A DNA stretch of 64,000 nt from Brevundimonas bacteroides DSM 4726 (GTDB lineage: Bacteria; Pseudomonadota; Alphaproteobacteria; Caulobacterales; Caulobacteraceae): assembly GCF_000701445.1 (NCBI RefSeq), contig NZ_JNIX01000004.1, positions 1 to 64,000 on the forward strand, given 5' to 3'. Positions within the stretch are counted from its first letter, which is position 1. Each line of letters starts with the position of its first letter. The position numbers were made by a program, and so were the translations under genes. The notes under the pieces were generated by a model. It made no database searches, was not told where the DNA came from, and saw only the letters and a program-made list of their open reading frames with translations. Positions 22,330 to 31,527 of the stretch are shown in pieces.

Positions 22330-25300
22330 TCAGAACCGTGCGCTCAGCCCCACAATGATCCGCCGGTCGGTTAGGCCATTGTAGCAGAGCAGGGCGTCGT
22401 CGTTGATGCAGAACTCATTGGCGTCCTCCTGGGTCAGGTTGACACCTTCCAGCCCGATATTGAGCCAGCCGTTGATGTCATAGTTGACACTGGCGTTGAG
22501 CTGACCCCGGTCATCGCTGACGCGGGGCACGTCGAAGGCCGAGGTGAAGGCCTCCTGGTTCAGGAAATCTGACCGCCACGTGTAGCGCAGGCGCGCCGAC
22601 ACGCCGTGCTTCTCGTAGAACAGGGTGGCGTTGTAGGAATACTTCGACAGGTTTTCCAGCTCGATCTGGTCCTGTGGCAGGGGGTTGAAGCCCAAATCGC
22701 GCGTGGTGTTCCGGGTCAAGCCGATGGTCCGGTAGTTGGCAACGTTGCCGCCGGTTTCCTGGTAGGTGAAGTTTCCGATGAAGCCGAAGCCCGAGGCCCA
22801 GCCCAGCCGGTCTTCCCAATCCGACAAGTCATGCTGGAAAGCCAGTTCCACGCCCGTCTGGGTCGTCTCGCCATCGACGTTGAACGTCGAGGTGAGGGGC
22901 ACGCATATGCCGGTCTGGCCACGTGCCGGGTTGTTCACATTGATGATGGCGATCGGGTTGTAGATGCCGCCCCCGGGGCACGAGGGATCGCGGCTGCGGT
23001 TGACCACGCCGTTGACGGCATTGTCTGGTGGGCTCTCGGTGATCGAGGCGAACAGGTTGTCGCGCACCTTGTGGAACAGACCCACGCTGATGACGCTGGA
23101 CGGGGCGAAATAGTACTCGGCCGACAGGTCGAAGGACCAGACGGACTCCGGCTCCAGGGCTGGATTGCCCCGCACCACGGAGGTGTTCTCGCTGGTCACG
23201 AAGGAGACCGATGAGGACAGGGTGTTGAAGTCGGGACGGCGGATGTCACGCGCGATCCCGCCCCGGATCAGCAGATCCTCGCGGGGCTCGGCGACCAGGT
23301 TGAAGCGCGGCAGCCAGAACTCGTAGGAAGTCTCGTTGACCGACCGGACGGGCGCAGCACCCGTGACGATGGTGTTGCCCACTGAGCTGAGATCGGTGGT
23401 CACATAGCGGACGCCGGCGTTGCCGCGCACGGGGAAGCCCAGGGCCTCGCTGTCGAAGTTGGCCTGGAGGTAGGCGGTGCTGGTCTGTTCGACGACCTCG
23501 AAGAAGGCGCTGGCCTGGGAGGTCGGCGCGCCGATGGGGGCGATGTTCGAGCCCGTCGCCGCGTTGGAAGCCGCGATGGCCGCGTTCAGAGCCGCCAGCG
23601 TTCCCGCGGGATCGCCGAACGCGCGGGCGCCGTCGATGATCAGAAAGTCGGGGAAATAGAGCCGCCGTCCGTCCCCCGCATTGAAGTTGCTGGGTCCGCG
23701 GATCAGCAGGTCGGCGAAGCGGTCGCCGCTCGGTCGGTTGAACGAGGTGGTGATGTTGGTGAAGCTGGTCGTGCCGGTGATGTTGTCGTTCAGCACGCTC
23801 GTCTCGTTCCAGCGCAGGCCGGCGTCGATGGAGGTGATGAGGGGCAGGACGTCGAAGGTGTCGTAGGAGGCGTCCAGCCGGAAGGCCTTCTCCTCGTTCT
23901 CCCGGATGCTGCGGCCCTGGGCGACCTGCTGCAGGCGATAGTTGGCGGGGTTGCGCAGCATCTCGGGCGTCGGTGTGGTGGCCTGGCCCTGGGCGATGCC
24001 GAACTGGAGCGTGCCGCCGCGCAGGTCGAACTCGATCGGCACCCCGTTGGCCAGCGTCACCCCGACGGTCGGCCGAGGCGAGTTGGGGTTCACGAACTCC
24101 AGAGTCGTGTTGAAGCTCGGCAGCACCGAGTCCGACGTCGACAGCGAGGCTTGGGCGCTCAGCGTCAGGCGCTCGCCCTCCCACTCCCCGCCGGCGGCGA
24201 AGACCTGGCTCTCGGTGACGCGCGAGCCGGTGTCGCTGGTGGTGCGCAGATAGGGTGCCAGGTTGCCGGTGGTGCGCGGCAGGATGATCCCCGTTAGGGC
24301 CGCCTGCACCGTGCCGAGGTTGATGTCGCCGTTCGGGCCCCGGGCGGCGCCGAGGTTGACCGTCTCGAAGGACGTATTGTCGGTGTTGTCGACGACGCCG
24401 TTGTCCGACACCGTCGAAATCTGGACCGTGGAGCTCTGTTCGGCGCGCTGCTGGTCGTTCAGGACGGCGTCGAAATAGAAACGCAGATTGTCGGTCGGCT
24501 TCCATTCCGCCGTGCCGGCGAAGTTCGTCGTCTCGTATTCGAAATTGTCGAGATCCTGATTGAAGAACTGGATGCGCAGGAAGGGAAAGGCCTCGGCGCT
24601 GGCGCGGCCGGAGTTGGGCAGGACGACGGCGTCGCGGTCGACGCGCGGGCGGAAGGCCGTGACGTCCTGCTCGGCATAGCTGAAGCTGCCGACCAGACCG
24701 AACTCGCCCATGCCGGTGTCCCAGCGACGTCCGGCGGTGGCCGAGACCCTCGGCGTCGAGCTCTCGGAAAGGTCGCTGTACTCAGATTGGACACGGAAGG
24801 CGAAGAGCGGATCGCTGAGCTCCAACGGTCGGATCGTGCGAAGGTTGATGGTGCCGCCGACCGAGCCTTCGATGGTGCGGGCCTGCGGCACCTTGGTGAC
24901 CTCGACCGAACTGACGATCGAGGCGGCCAGGTCGTCGAAGCTGATGCCCGAACGGCCCGAGCCGGAGCCGACGGTGGACACGCCGTTGATCTCGACCCGG
25001 TTGGCGTCGGTGCCGCGGATCTGCACGCCCCGCCCCACGCCGGCCTCGCGGGTGATCTGGACGCCGGTGACGTTCTCGAGCACTTCGGCCAGGTTCTGGT
25101 CGGGCAGCTTGCCGATATCCTCGGCCTCAATGACCTCGACCAGATTGTCCGCCTCGCGCTTCTGGGTCAGGGCGCTTTGCAGCGAGCTGCGGATGCCGGT
25201 GACGATGATCTCGTCGACCTGGTCGGCCTCGTCCTGAGCCGGCGCGTCCTGCGCCAAGGCGGCTCCGGCGATTGTCGCCAGGGCGCTGGTGGCCATCAGG

Positions 25301-25359
25301 ATCGAAGCGAGCCTGCGTGCGGCGCGCATCGGCGCGCCCGTCTTCTGAATGCCCCTCAC
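22330..25359 (-). CDS. TonB-dependent receptor, large (alginate locus)
   Basis: This 1009-aa outer-membrane transporter has a signal peptide (RRLASILMATSALATIAG, cleavage near ALAQ), TonB box/plug start VDEIIVTGIRSSLQSAL, plug motif IGKLPDQNLAEVLENVTGVQ and a barrel ending in IIVGLSARF. The GTG at 25359 has GGGGAGA 7 nt upstream; an ATG 33 nt further in is the alternative. It resembles the Caulobacter family of oligosaccharide receptors. It sits downstream of the GntR gene on the same strand and ends at a clear terminator. Alginate oligomers are the likely cargo, inferred from the neighbouring lyases. Confidence 0.93.
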   Translation of the reverse strand: MRGIQKTGAPMRAARRLASILMATSALATIAGAALAQDAPAQDEADQVDEIIVTGIRSSLQSALTQKREADNLVEVIEAEDIGKLPDQNLAEVLENVTGVQITREAGVGRGVQIRGTDANRVEINGVSTVGSGSGRSGISFDDLAASIVSSVEVTKVPQARTIEGSVGGTINLRTIRPLELSDPLFAFRVQSEYSDLSESSTPRVSATAGRRWDTGMGEFGLVGSFSYAEQDVTAFRPRVDRDAVVLPNSGRASAEAFPFLRIQFFNQDLDNFEYETTNFAGTAEWKPTDNLRFYFDAVLNDQQRAEQSSTVQISTVSDNGVVDNTDNTSFETVNLGAARGPNGDINLGTVQAALTGIILPRTTGNLAPYLRTTSDTGSRVTESQVFAAGGEWEGERLTLSAQASLSTSDSVLPSFNTTLEFVNPNSPRPTVGVTLANGVPIEFDLRGGTLQFGIAQGQATTPTPEMLRNPANYRLQQVAQGRSIRENEEKAFRLDASYDTFDVLPLITSIDAGLRWNETSVLNDNITGTTSFTNITTSFNRPSGDRFADLLIRGPSNFNAGDGRRLYFPDFLIIDGARAFGDPAGTLAALNAAIAASNAATGSNIAPIGAPTSQASAFFEVVEQTSTAYLQANFDSEALGFPVRGNAGVRYVTTDLSSVGNTIVTGAAPVRSVNETSYEFWLPRFNLVAEPREDLLIRGGIARDIRRPDFNTLSSSVSFVTSENTSVVRGNPALEPESVWSFDLSAEYYFAPSSVISVGLFHKVRDNLFASITESPPDNAVNGVVNRSRDPSCPGGGIYNPIAIINVNNPARGQTGICVPLTSTFNVDGETTQTGVELAFQHDLSDWEDRLGWASGFGFIGNFTYQETGGNVANYRTIGLTRNTTRDLGFNPLPQDQIELENLSKYSYNATLFYEKHGVSARLRYTWRSDFLNQEAFTSAFDVPRVSDDRGQLNASVNYDINGWLNIGLEGVNLTQEDANEFCINDDALLCYNGLTDRRIIVGLSARF

Positions 25360-25439
25360 GATGCGTCTCCCCGCTGTCGTTATCTGTCCTAAGCCTCAAA
25401 AAGACTGCGCCCAGGCCAGCTTAGACAGCCTGGGCGCAG

Positions 25440-26186
25440 CTAGATCCGGGTGGTCTGGAGGAAGCGTTCCCGGTTCAGTTCGGTGGTGCGGCGCAGCTCC
25501 TCCAGGGCGTCGCGTTCGGTCGCGGCCAGCATCGACTCGAACAGGCGGTGGAAGTGCGAGCGCATGGCGTTGCGCGACGCCTGGGGATCGCGGCGACGCA
25601 GCGCCGCCAGGATTTCGGCGTGCTCGTCGGTTCGGTCCGACCAGTCGTTATGGCAGACGCGGGCATAGGTGGCGCGAACGGCCGGCAACTCGTTCCTCAT
25701 GCGCCAGATCAGCTGGACCATGTGCTCGATGACCGGGTTGCCGGCGATGCGGGCGATGGTCAGGTGGAACTGCCGGTCGGCCTCGGCCGACGCCGCGTCG
25801 TCGGCGTTGGGGTCCGACATAACGACGATCAGCTCCTCGAGCTCGGCCAATTCGAGGTCGGTGATGTTGGCGCTGGCCAGCGCCGCCGCTTCGGCCTCGA
25901 TTACGGCGCGGGCGGCGGTCAGGTCGAAAGCGGAGACCTGGGGCAGGTCCGCCGACGGCGTGCCCGCTGAGGTGACATAGACGCCCGATCCCGTGCGGAT
26001 GGAAATGAGCCCGAGCGCCTCCAAGGCGATCTCGGCCTCGCGGATCGTTACCCGGCTGACGCCGAAACGCTCCGCCAGGTCCCGTTCTCCGGGCAGACGC
26101 GAGCCGACCGGGAACTCGCCCGAGTCGATCAGCTTGCGGATCTCGCCCGCGATGGCCTGATAGAGACGCTCCGACATCATCTGCAT
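25440..26186 (-). CDS. GntR family regulator, FadR/FCD type
   Basis: This 248-aa protein has a winged HTH (residues 5-72: LPGERDLAERFGVSRVTIRE) and an all-helical FCD effector domain (about 90-235), with metal-ligand-like residues in ADRQFHLTIARIAGN and EHAEILAALRRRD. FCD regulators of uronate pathways usually repress and are released by a keto-deoxy sugar acid. It lies between two alginate-type receptors. I infer that it controls them and the lyase operon, probably through the GGTTG cluster at 29174-29268. Confidence 0.92.
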   Translation of the reverse strand: MQMMSERLYQAIAGEIRKLIDSGEFPVGSRLPGERDLAERFGVSRVTIREAEIALEALGLISIRTGSGVYVTSAGTPSADLPQVSAFDLTAARAVIEAEAAALASANITDLELAELEELIVVMSDPNADDAASAEADRQFHLTIARIAGNPVIEHMVQLIWRMRNELPAVRATYARVCHNDWSDRTDEHAEILAALRRRDPQASRNAMRSHFHRLFESMLAATERDALEELRRTTELNRERFLQTTRI

Positions 26187-26249
26187 GGTCCGGTTTCCTT
26201 TTGCCTCTGGATGAGGCCAGTCTCGCGACCGGCCTCACCTCCAGCGGGT

Positions 26250-29129
26250 TCAGAACCGGTATCGCGCTCCCAGATAGTAGCGTGGGCCGTAGGTGTTGTA
26301 TTCCCGGATGGAGCCCAGGATCGGCATGTCGTGGATGCGCGGCTCGTCGTTCAGGTTCGAGCCTTCGAAGCTGAACGACAGATTCGAATTGACCCGGTAG
26401 GTGGCCCGGAAATCGAAAACGCCGGTGTCGCGGATGTAGCGGTTCTGGGACGGGGCGCCGACGAACTTCTGATAGTAGTCCGACCGGTACTTGTAGATGC
26501 CCTGAAGCTCGACTGGACCGATCTCCCAATAGAGCGAGCCCGAAAAGACGTGCTCGGACAGGCCGAAGATGCCGGCCGGCTCGACGATGCCGGGCGTGAC
26601 CACGCCCGTCGCCGGATTGATCTGGTCGCCCAGGCGCAGGTCCTGGGTCTCGTAGTCGGAGTCCGCGTAGTTGTAGCTGACCTTGAAGCCGATGCCGTCA
26701 AAGGGCGCCGGCAGGTTCGAGAACCGGTGCGCGGCCGTGAGCTCGAAGCCGGTCAGGATGCTGTCGTCGTCTGTAGTGACATCCTGGACAACCGGGATGG
26801 TCACGGTCTGACCGCCGATCTGATAGGTCTCGTTCAGCAGGGCCGGGATGAAGCCGCCGTTGAACTGCTTGATGTAGACGGCGGCGCTGAAGATCGAGTC
26901 CTCGTTCGGATACCACTCCAGCGACAGGTCGCCATTCCACGACAGCAGAGGCTCAGTGCGCGGATTTCCGTTGGCCGTGATGCTGGCGATGGCGTCGTCC
27001 ACGCTGGTGAAGGCGTTGCCGCTCTCGAGGTTGAAGGTGCGGCCAGCGCCCAGCGCCGACGGGTCCGGCCTCGACATGGCGCGAAACAGCCCGACGCGAA
27101 GCTGCAGGTCGTCCTTCAAGGCAAAGTTGGCGTTCACGCTGGGCAGCCAGGCTTCGGACGAACCATTGATCGTCTGGGATTCGAACTGGCCGGTAGAGAC
27201 CAACCGGATGGTGCCGTCGGGGTTGTTGATGACGTTCAGCCCGCTGCGCAGTCCGATCGAGGTCACCTCGGTGCGGACGTAGCGCAGACCCACGTTGCCG
27301 GTGACGGGCAGGCCGAACAGCTCGCTGTCGAATTCGCCCAGCACATAGGCGGCCTGGGTCTCTTCGGTCACGTCGCGGTCGCCGATGGCGCGACGATCGG
27401 CGTTCGGCCCGGTGTCGTCAGTTCCGGTGAAGGACTGAAACAGGCAAAGCGCGTCGAACGTGGCCCAACGGCTGATGGTGTTTCCGTTCGCGTTGTTGAG
27501 GAAATCCGACTGGGGGAACTCGGTCCGGCAGGCCAGGTTGGCGTTGCGGATGGTCGCGGCCGTGGTGACGTTGATCTCCACCCGATCGTCGTTGTCCCGA
27601 TAGGTCAGCTCCGAAAAGCGCAGGCCCGCCTTGACCCGTGTCAACCCAAAGTCCGCCAACTCATAGGTTCCGTCAAAGCGGGCGGCCGATATCTCGTTGT
27701 CGCGGACGGACTCGTCCCGGCGCAGGCGGGCGGCGGCGCTGAAGTTGTCGTGGTCGGTCAGGTCGTAGACCGGGCTGACGACGATGCCGGGGATGTCGCG
27801 GCCCTGCACGTCGAAGCTGTAGGCGACACGCTGGCCGTTGATTACGCCGGGGACCACCACGCCATTGATGTCGGTGGCGTTGGACCGAAGGCGGACCTGT
27901 CGATCCATCTCGCTGCGGAAGGTGCTGGAATAGGAGATATCGGTCTCCAGCGTCAGCCGGTCGGTGGGCATCCAGGTCAGGCGCAGGCCCCCGCCTTCGT
28001 ATTGTTCGTCGCGGATGCGGTAGGTGGGCGTCGACTCAATCGTGGAGTTGCCGGTGTAGGCCAGGAGGACGCCGTCGCCGGTGACCACCCGGTTACCCAC
28101 GCCTCTGAACGCCTCGGAGAAGTTCAGGTCGTTTCGCTCCTCGGTATAGGTGCGCTGGGAGTTCTGGTAGTCGAAGCCGATCTCGAGTTGATCGTTCGGA
28201 CGCCATTGCAGGGCGGCGAAGATCGCGTCGCGCTGATCGTTCTCGACGAACTGCCGGTAGGTCCTGCTGCCGGCGGTCAGGTAGTAGGGCGTGCCGGCCG
28301 CTACCTGGGCCGGAGTAACAGTCGTGCAGTTCGACGTGACGGCGACCACCTGGGTCCCGTTGCAGGCCACCCATGTGGAGCTGGAGGTGAACAGCTCTTC
28401 GGGATTGGTGCCTTCCAGGCTCTGGACGCCGAGCGAGACGCCCAGTTCACCCAGGCCCTCGATCTCGAACTGGTCGATGTAGCTGGCGGTGCCGCGCCAG
28501 CCGACGCCGGCGTTGTCGTTCAGCCGATCGTCATAGCCGGCGTAAAGCGCCCGGCCCTCGATCTGGAACCGGCGTCGGCCGAAATCCAGGGGCTGGATGG
28601 TCTCCATGTTGACGATGCCGGCCACACCGCCTTCCACGAAGTCGGCGCGCTGCGTCTTGTAGATGGCGACGGTGTTGATGAGTTCGGACGGGAACTGGTT
28701 GAAGTTCACCGAGCGGTCGCCACTGCCGTTGGTCGCTTCGCGGCCGTTGAAGGTTGCCGCGCCCAGGAAGGGCCCCAGGCCCCGGATGGCGATTTCCGAC
28801 GCCCCGCCTTTCTCGCGGTGCGTCGAGGCGCCGGTGATGGTCTCGATGGCCTCGCCGATCGACAGCGCGGGCAAATCACCGATGTCCTCGGCAGAGAGCA
28901 CATCGGCGACCACAGTTTCGTCGCGCTTTCGCTCGATCGAGCTCTGAATCGCTGCTCGGATGCCGGTGACGACGACCTCGTCAACCGTGGTCGTCTCGTC
29001 CTCCTGGGGCGGGGGGACGTCCTGGGCCTGGGCCGCCGAGGCGATGGCTAGCGGCAGCAGAGCCGCGGAAACGAGCAGGCGACCGACCGTTTGGCCATGG
29101 GCGCGCGACGCCCCATCCCGAATGATCAT
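26250..29129 (-). CDS. TonB-dependent receptor (alginate locus, divergent to lyases)
   Basis: This 959-aa outer-membrane transporter has a signal peptide (VSAALLPLAIASAAQAQ), plug start VDEVVVTGIRAAIQSSIER, plug motif IGDLPALSIGEAIETITG and a barrel ending in the aromatic strand YYLGARYRF. It is divergent from the PL6/PL17 operon and shares its 193-bp promoter region, so it is probably induced together with the lyases. Two receptors in one locus may take different oligomer sizes or M/G composition. The start at 29129 gives a long n-region; an internal start is possible. Confidence 0.93.
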   Translation of the reverse strand: MIIRDGASRAHGQTVGRLLVSAALLPLAIASAAQAQDVPPPQEDETTTVDEVVVTGIRAAIQSSIERKRDETVVADVLSAEDIGDLPALSIGEAIETITGASTHREKGGASEIAIRGLGPFLGAATFNGREATNGSGDRSVNFNQFPSELINTVAIYKTQRADFVEGGVAGIVNMETIQPLDFGRRRFQIEGRALYAGYDDRLNDNAGVGWRGTASYIDQFEIEGLGELGVSLGVQSLEGTNPEELFTSSSTWVACNGTQVVAVTSNCTTVTPAQVAAGTPYYLTAGSRTYRQFVENDQRDAIFAALQWRPNDQLEIGFDYQNSQRTYTEERNDLNFSEAFRGVGNRVVTGDGVLLAYTGNSTIESTPTYRIRDEQYEGGGLRLTWMPTDRLTLETDISYSSTFRSEMDRQVRLRSNATDINGVVVPGVINGQRVAYSFDVQGRDIPGIVVSPVYDLTDHDNFSAAARLRRDESVRDNEISAARFDGTYELADFGLTRVKAGLRFSELTYRDNDDRVEINVTTAATIRNANLACRTEFPQSDFLNNANGNTISRWATFDALCLFQSFTGTDDTGPNADRRAIGDRDVTEETQAAYVLGEFDSELFGLPVTGNVGLRYVRTEVTSIGLRSGLNVINNPDGTIRLVSTGQFESQTINGSSEAWLPSVNANFALKDDLQLRVGLFRAMSRPDPSALGAGRTFNLESGNAFTSVDDAIASITANGNPRTEPLLSWNGDLSLEWYPNEDSIFSAAVYIKQFNGGFIPALLNETYQIGGQTVTIPVVQDVTTDDDSILTGFELTAAHRFSNLPAPFDGIGFKVSYNYADSDYETQDLRLGDQINPATGVVTPGIVEPAGIFGLSEHVFSGSLYWEIGPVELQGIYKYRSDYYQKFVGAPSQNRYIRDTGVFDFRATYRVNSNLSFSFEGSNLNDEPRIHDMPILGSIREYNTYGPRYYLGARYRF

Positions 29130-29170
29130 CAGAAACCTCCCGGCCCGCTCATTTGACGGCGGGCTTTGAC

Positions 29171-29268
29171 AGAGGTTGTCCAGATGGTTGGAAACTTGTC
29201 AACCAATCATCTCGCGATCCTGCAACCGAGAGGTTGTCCAGCCAGTCCACAAACTGGTTGACGGGTTG
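29171..29268. promoter_or_regulatory. GGTTG/CAACC operator cluster, alginate divergent promoter
   Basis: Seven GGTTG or CAACC elements start at 29174, 29186, 29200, 29223, 29232, 29256 and 29264. They form TGGTTG-N9-CAACCA (29185-29205) and CAACC-GAGA-GGTTG (29223-29236). A 13-bp direct repeat AGAGGTTGTCCAG lies at 29171 and 29229. TTGACGG at 29258-29264 could be the -35 of the lyase operon and overlaps two elements. A GntR-family repressor encoded at 25440 is the natural candidate. Confidence 0.6.
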
Positions 29269-29322
29269 CGTGGATCGTCTCTACCGTCGCGTCACGCGGC
29301 GAAGATCGCGGGGAGGATGCGT

Positions 29323-31527
29323 ATGTGGGGTTCGGCTCGATCGCTTCGCCGCAGCGTTGGCTGGATCGCGCAGGTGCTACTGGTCTTCGTGCCAGGGTGG
29401 GCCGAGGCCCGCGAGGACCGTATGGTCCGCACGCCAGCCGAGTACGAGCAGGCCCTGGATCGCTCCCGCCCGGGCGACCGGATCGTCCTGGCCAACGGCG
29501 AGTGGCGCGACTTCCAGGTCCTGTTCAACGCAGAGGGGGAGGATGGGCGGCCCATCACGCTCACTGCCCAGACGCCGGGTGCCGTCATCTTGACCGGACA
29601 GTCCAACCTGCGCATGGCGGGGCGGCATCTGGTGGTATCGAACCTGGTCTTCCGGGACGGCTGGTCGCCGACCGGCGAGGTCGTCTCTTTCCGTCAGAAC
29701 CGCCAGAACCGCGCCGTGAACAGCAGGGTCACAGGCATCGTCATCGACGGGTTTTCTAAGCCGGACCGCTCGGAGTCGGACAACTGGGTGGCCATGTACG
29801 GCTTCGGCAACCGCTTCGACCACAGCCACCTGATCGGCAAGACCAATGCGGGGACCACTCTGGTGGTGGTGCGCGACGAAGAGCAGGGGCTGGAGAACCG
29901 CCATCTGATCGACCACAACTGGTTCGGCCCGCGACCGCCGCTCGGCTCCAACGGCGGCGAGACCCTCCGTATCGGAACCAGCCACGATTCCGAGTCGAGT
30001 TCCTTCACCACCGTGACCGCCAACTGGTTCGAGCGCACCAACGGCGAGGTGGAGATCATTTCCAACAAGTCCGGCCAGAACACCTACCGGGGCAATGTCT
30101 TCTTCGAGGCTGAAGGGGCGCTGACCCTGCGCCACGGCGATGGAGCCGTGGTCGAGGACAATGTCTTCATCGGCAACGGCCGCCCCAATACGGGCGGCAT
30201 CCGGGTCATCAATCGCAACAACACCGTCAGGAACAACTACATGGAGGGCCTGCGGGGCGAAGGTTTCGCAAGCGCCCTGACCATCCTCTACGGCGTGCCC
30301 AACTCGCCGCTGAACCGTTACGTTCAGGTCCAGAATGCGGTGATCGAGAACAACACCCTGGTGGACGTAGCCGAGGTCGCGCTCGGCGAGGGCATGGACA
30401 CGGAGCGATCGGCTCCGCCGATCGACAGCCGCTTCGCGCGCAACCTCATCGTCAACCGGGACGGTTCCGATCCCGTCCGGATGACCGGCGACCTGGGGGG
30501 AATCGCGTTCGAGGGCAATGTGGTCTCCGCGCACGCCACAATCCTGCCTGGAGCGGAATCGCGGACCGTGGCCCTTTCGCGCGGCCGGGGTGGCCTGATG
30601 GTTCCACAAGGCGTGGACGGGATCGGCGCCCGGCGCGACCTGGCGTTCGTGGGCAGAAACGCCGTGGGCGTAAGCTGGTACCCCAAGGATGCCGAGCGGG
30701 CGGCGCTTGACAGCGGTCAGACGATCGCCGTCGCCGCCGAAGAGGACGCCCTGACCCTCGCCGCGCGGACTGCCGCGCCGGGCGACCGGCTGGTGCTGGC
30801 GGCCGGTGACCATGTGGTCAACGCCGTCCTCGCGGTCGAGACGCCTCTGACGGTCGAAGGGCCCAGCGACGGAGAGGCGCGGATCCTGTTCTCGCGGCCC
30901 ACCCTGTTCGAGATCGGCCGCCATGGCTCCCTGAAACTCGCGAACCTCAGCATCAGCGGGGCCGAGGCGCCGGATGCCGCCGGCAACGCTGTGGTGCGCG
31001 CCGGAAGCGATGCCTTCGGCTATCGGCTGGAACTGTCCGGCGTGCGCGTCTCGGACCTGACGGTGAACCGTGCGTTCGATCTCATCGCGGCCGAACCGGG
31101 CTCGCTGGCGTCACGCATCGTGCTCAGCGCGGTCACGGCGGAAGGTCTGACGGGGTCCGTGCTGCGCGCCAGTGCCGAGACCCGGGATCTGGGTACCTAT
31201 AACGCCGAGGTGGTGGAGGTGACAGGCTCGACTTTCCGCCGGATCGCGGGGCCGGCAATCGACCTCTATCGGGGCGGCACCGACGAGAGCACCTTTGGCC
31301 CGCGTCTGACGGTCAGCGGCACGACCTTCCAGGGGGTCGGGCAGGGGGGCGCTGTGCCGGCCGCGATCCGTCTCATCGGAGTGCAGCGGGCCGAACTGAC
31401 GGCGAACCGCTTCACCGAAAGCGGACCGGTGCGCTTTGAGCGCCGCGTTGGCGCGCCTGTCCTGATCTGGCGTGACAATCAGGCGGACGCCGATCCGTTT
31501 CTCTTTTCCAACGTGGAGGCCCAATGA
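29323..31527 (+). CDS. Alginate lyase, polysaccharide lyase family 6
   Basis: This 734-aa secreted protein has a signal peptide (VGWIAQVLLVFVPGWAEA) and a right-handed parallel beta-helix of the chondroitinase B/alginate lyase type. The family catalytic Lys/Arg pair is visible at the expected 21-residue spacing: Lys249 in ISNKSG and Arg270 in TLRHGDG, with calcium-side acids in GEVEI before the Lys. The first 450 residues are the lyase; the C-terminal 280 form a second beta-helix-like part, as in two-domain PL6 enzymes. ATG 29323 has GGGAGG at the right distance. It would cut alginate by beta-elimination outside the cytoplasm. Confidence 0.9.
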   Translation: MWGSARSLRRSVGWIAQVLLVFVPGWAEAREDRMVRTPAEYEQALDRSRPGDRIVLANGEWRDFQVLFNAEGEDGRPITLTAQTPGAVILTGQSNLRMAGRHLVVSNLVFRDGWSPTGEVVSFRQNRQNRAVNSRVTGIVIDGFSKPDRSESDNWVAMYGFGNRFDHSHLIGKTNAGTTLVVVRDEEQGLENRHLIDHNWFGPRPPLGSNGGETLRIGTSHDSESSSFTTVTANWFERTNGEVEIISNKSGQNTYRGNVFFEAEGALTLRHGDGAVVEDNVFIGNGRPNTGGIRVINRNNTVRNNYMEGLRGEGFASALTILYGVPNSPLNRYVQVQNAVIENNTLVDVAEVALGEGMDTERSAPPIDSRFARNLIVNRDGSDPVRMTGDLGGIAFEGNVVSAHATILPGAESRTVALSRGRGGLMVPQGVDGIGARRDLAFVGRNAVGVSWYPKDAERAALDSGQTIAVAAEEDALTLAARTAAPGDRLVLAAGDHVVNAVLAVETPLTVEGPSDGEARILFSRPTLFEIGRHGSLKLANLSISGAEAPDAAGNAVVRAGSDAFGYRLELSGVRVSDLTVNRAFDLIAAEPGSLASRIVLSAVTAEGLTGSVLRASAETRDLGTYNAEVVEVTGSTFRRIAGPAIDLYRGGTDESTFGPRLTVSGTTFQGVGQGGAVPAAIRLIGVQRAELTANRFTESGPVRFERRVGAPVLIWRDNQADADPFLFSNVEAQ

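Noticed and set aside
26211-29051. 946-aa open frame on the plus strand
   Set aside because: It is antisense to an intact TonB receptor with signal peptide, plug and barrel; long antisense frames are expected at this GC content, and it shows no domain.
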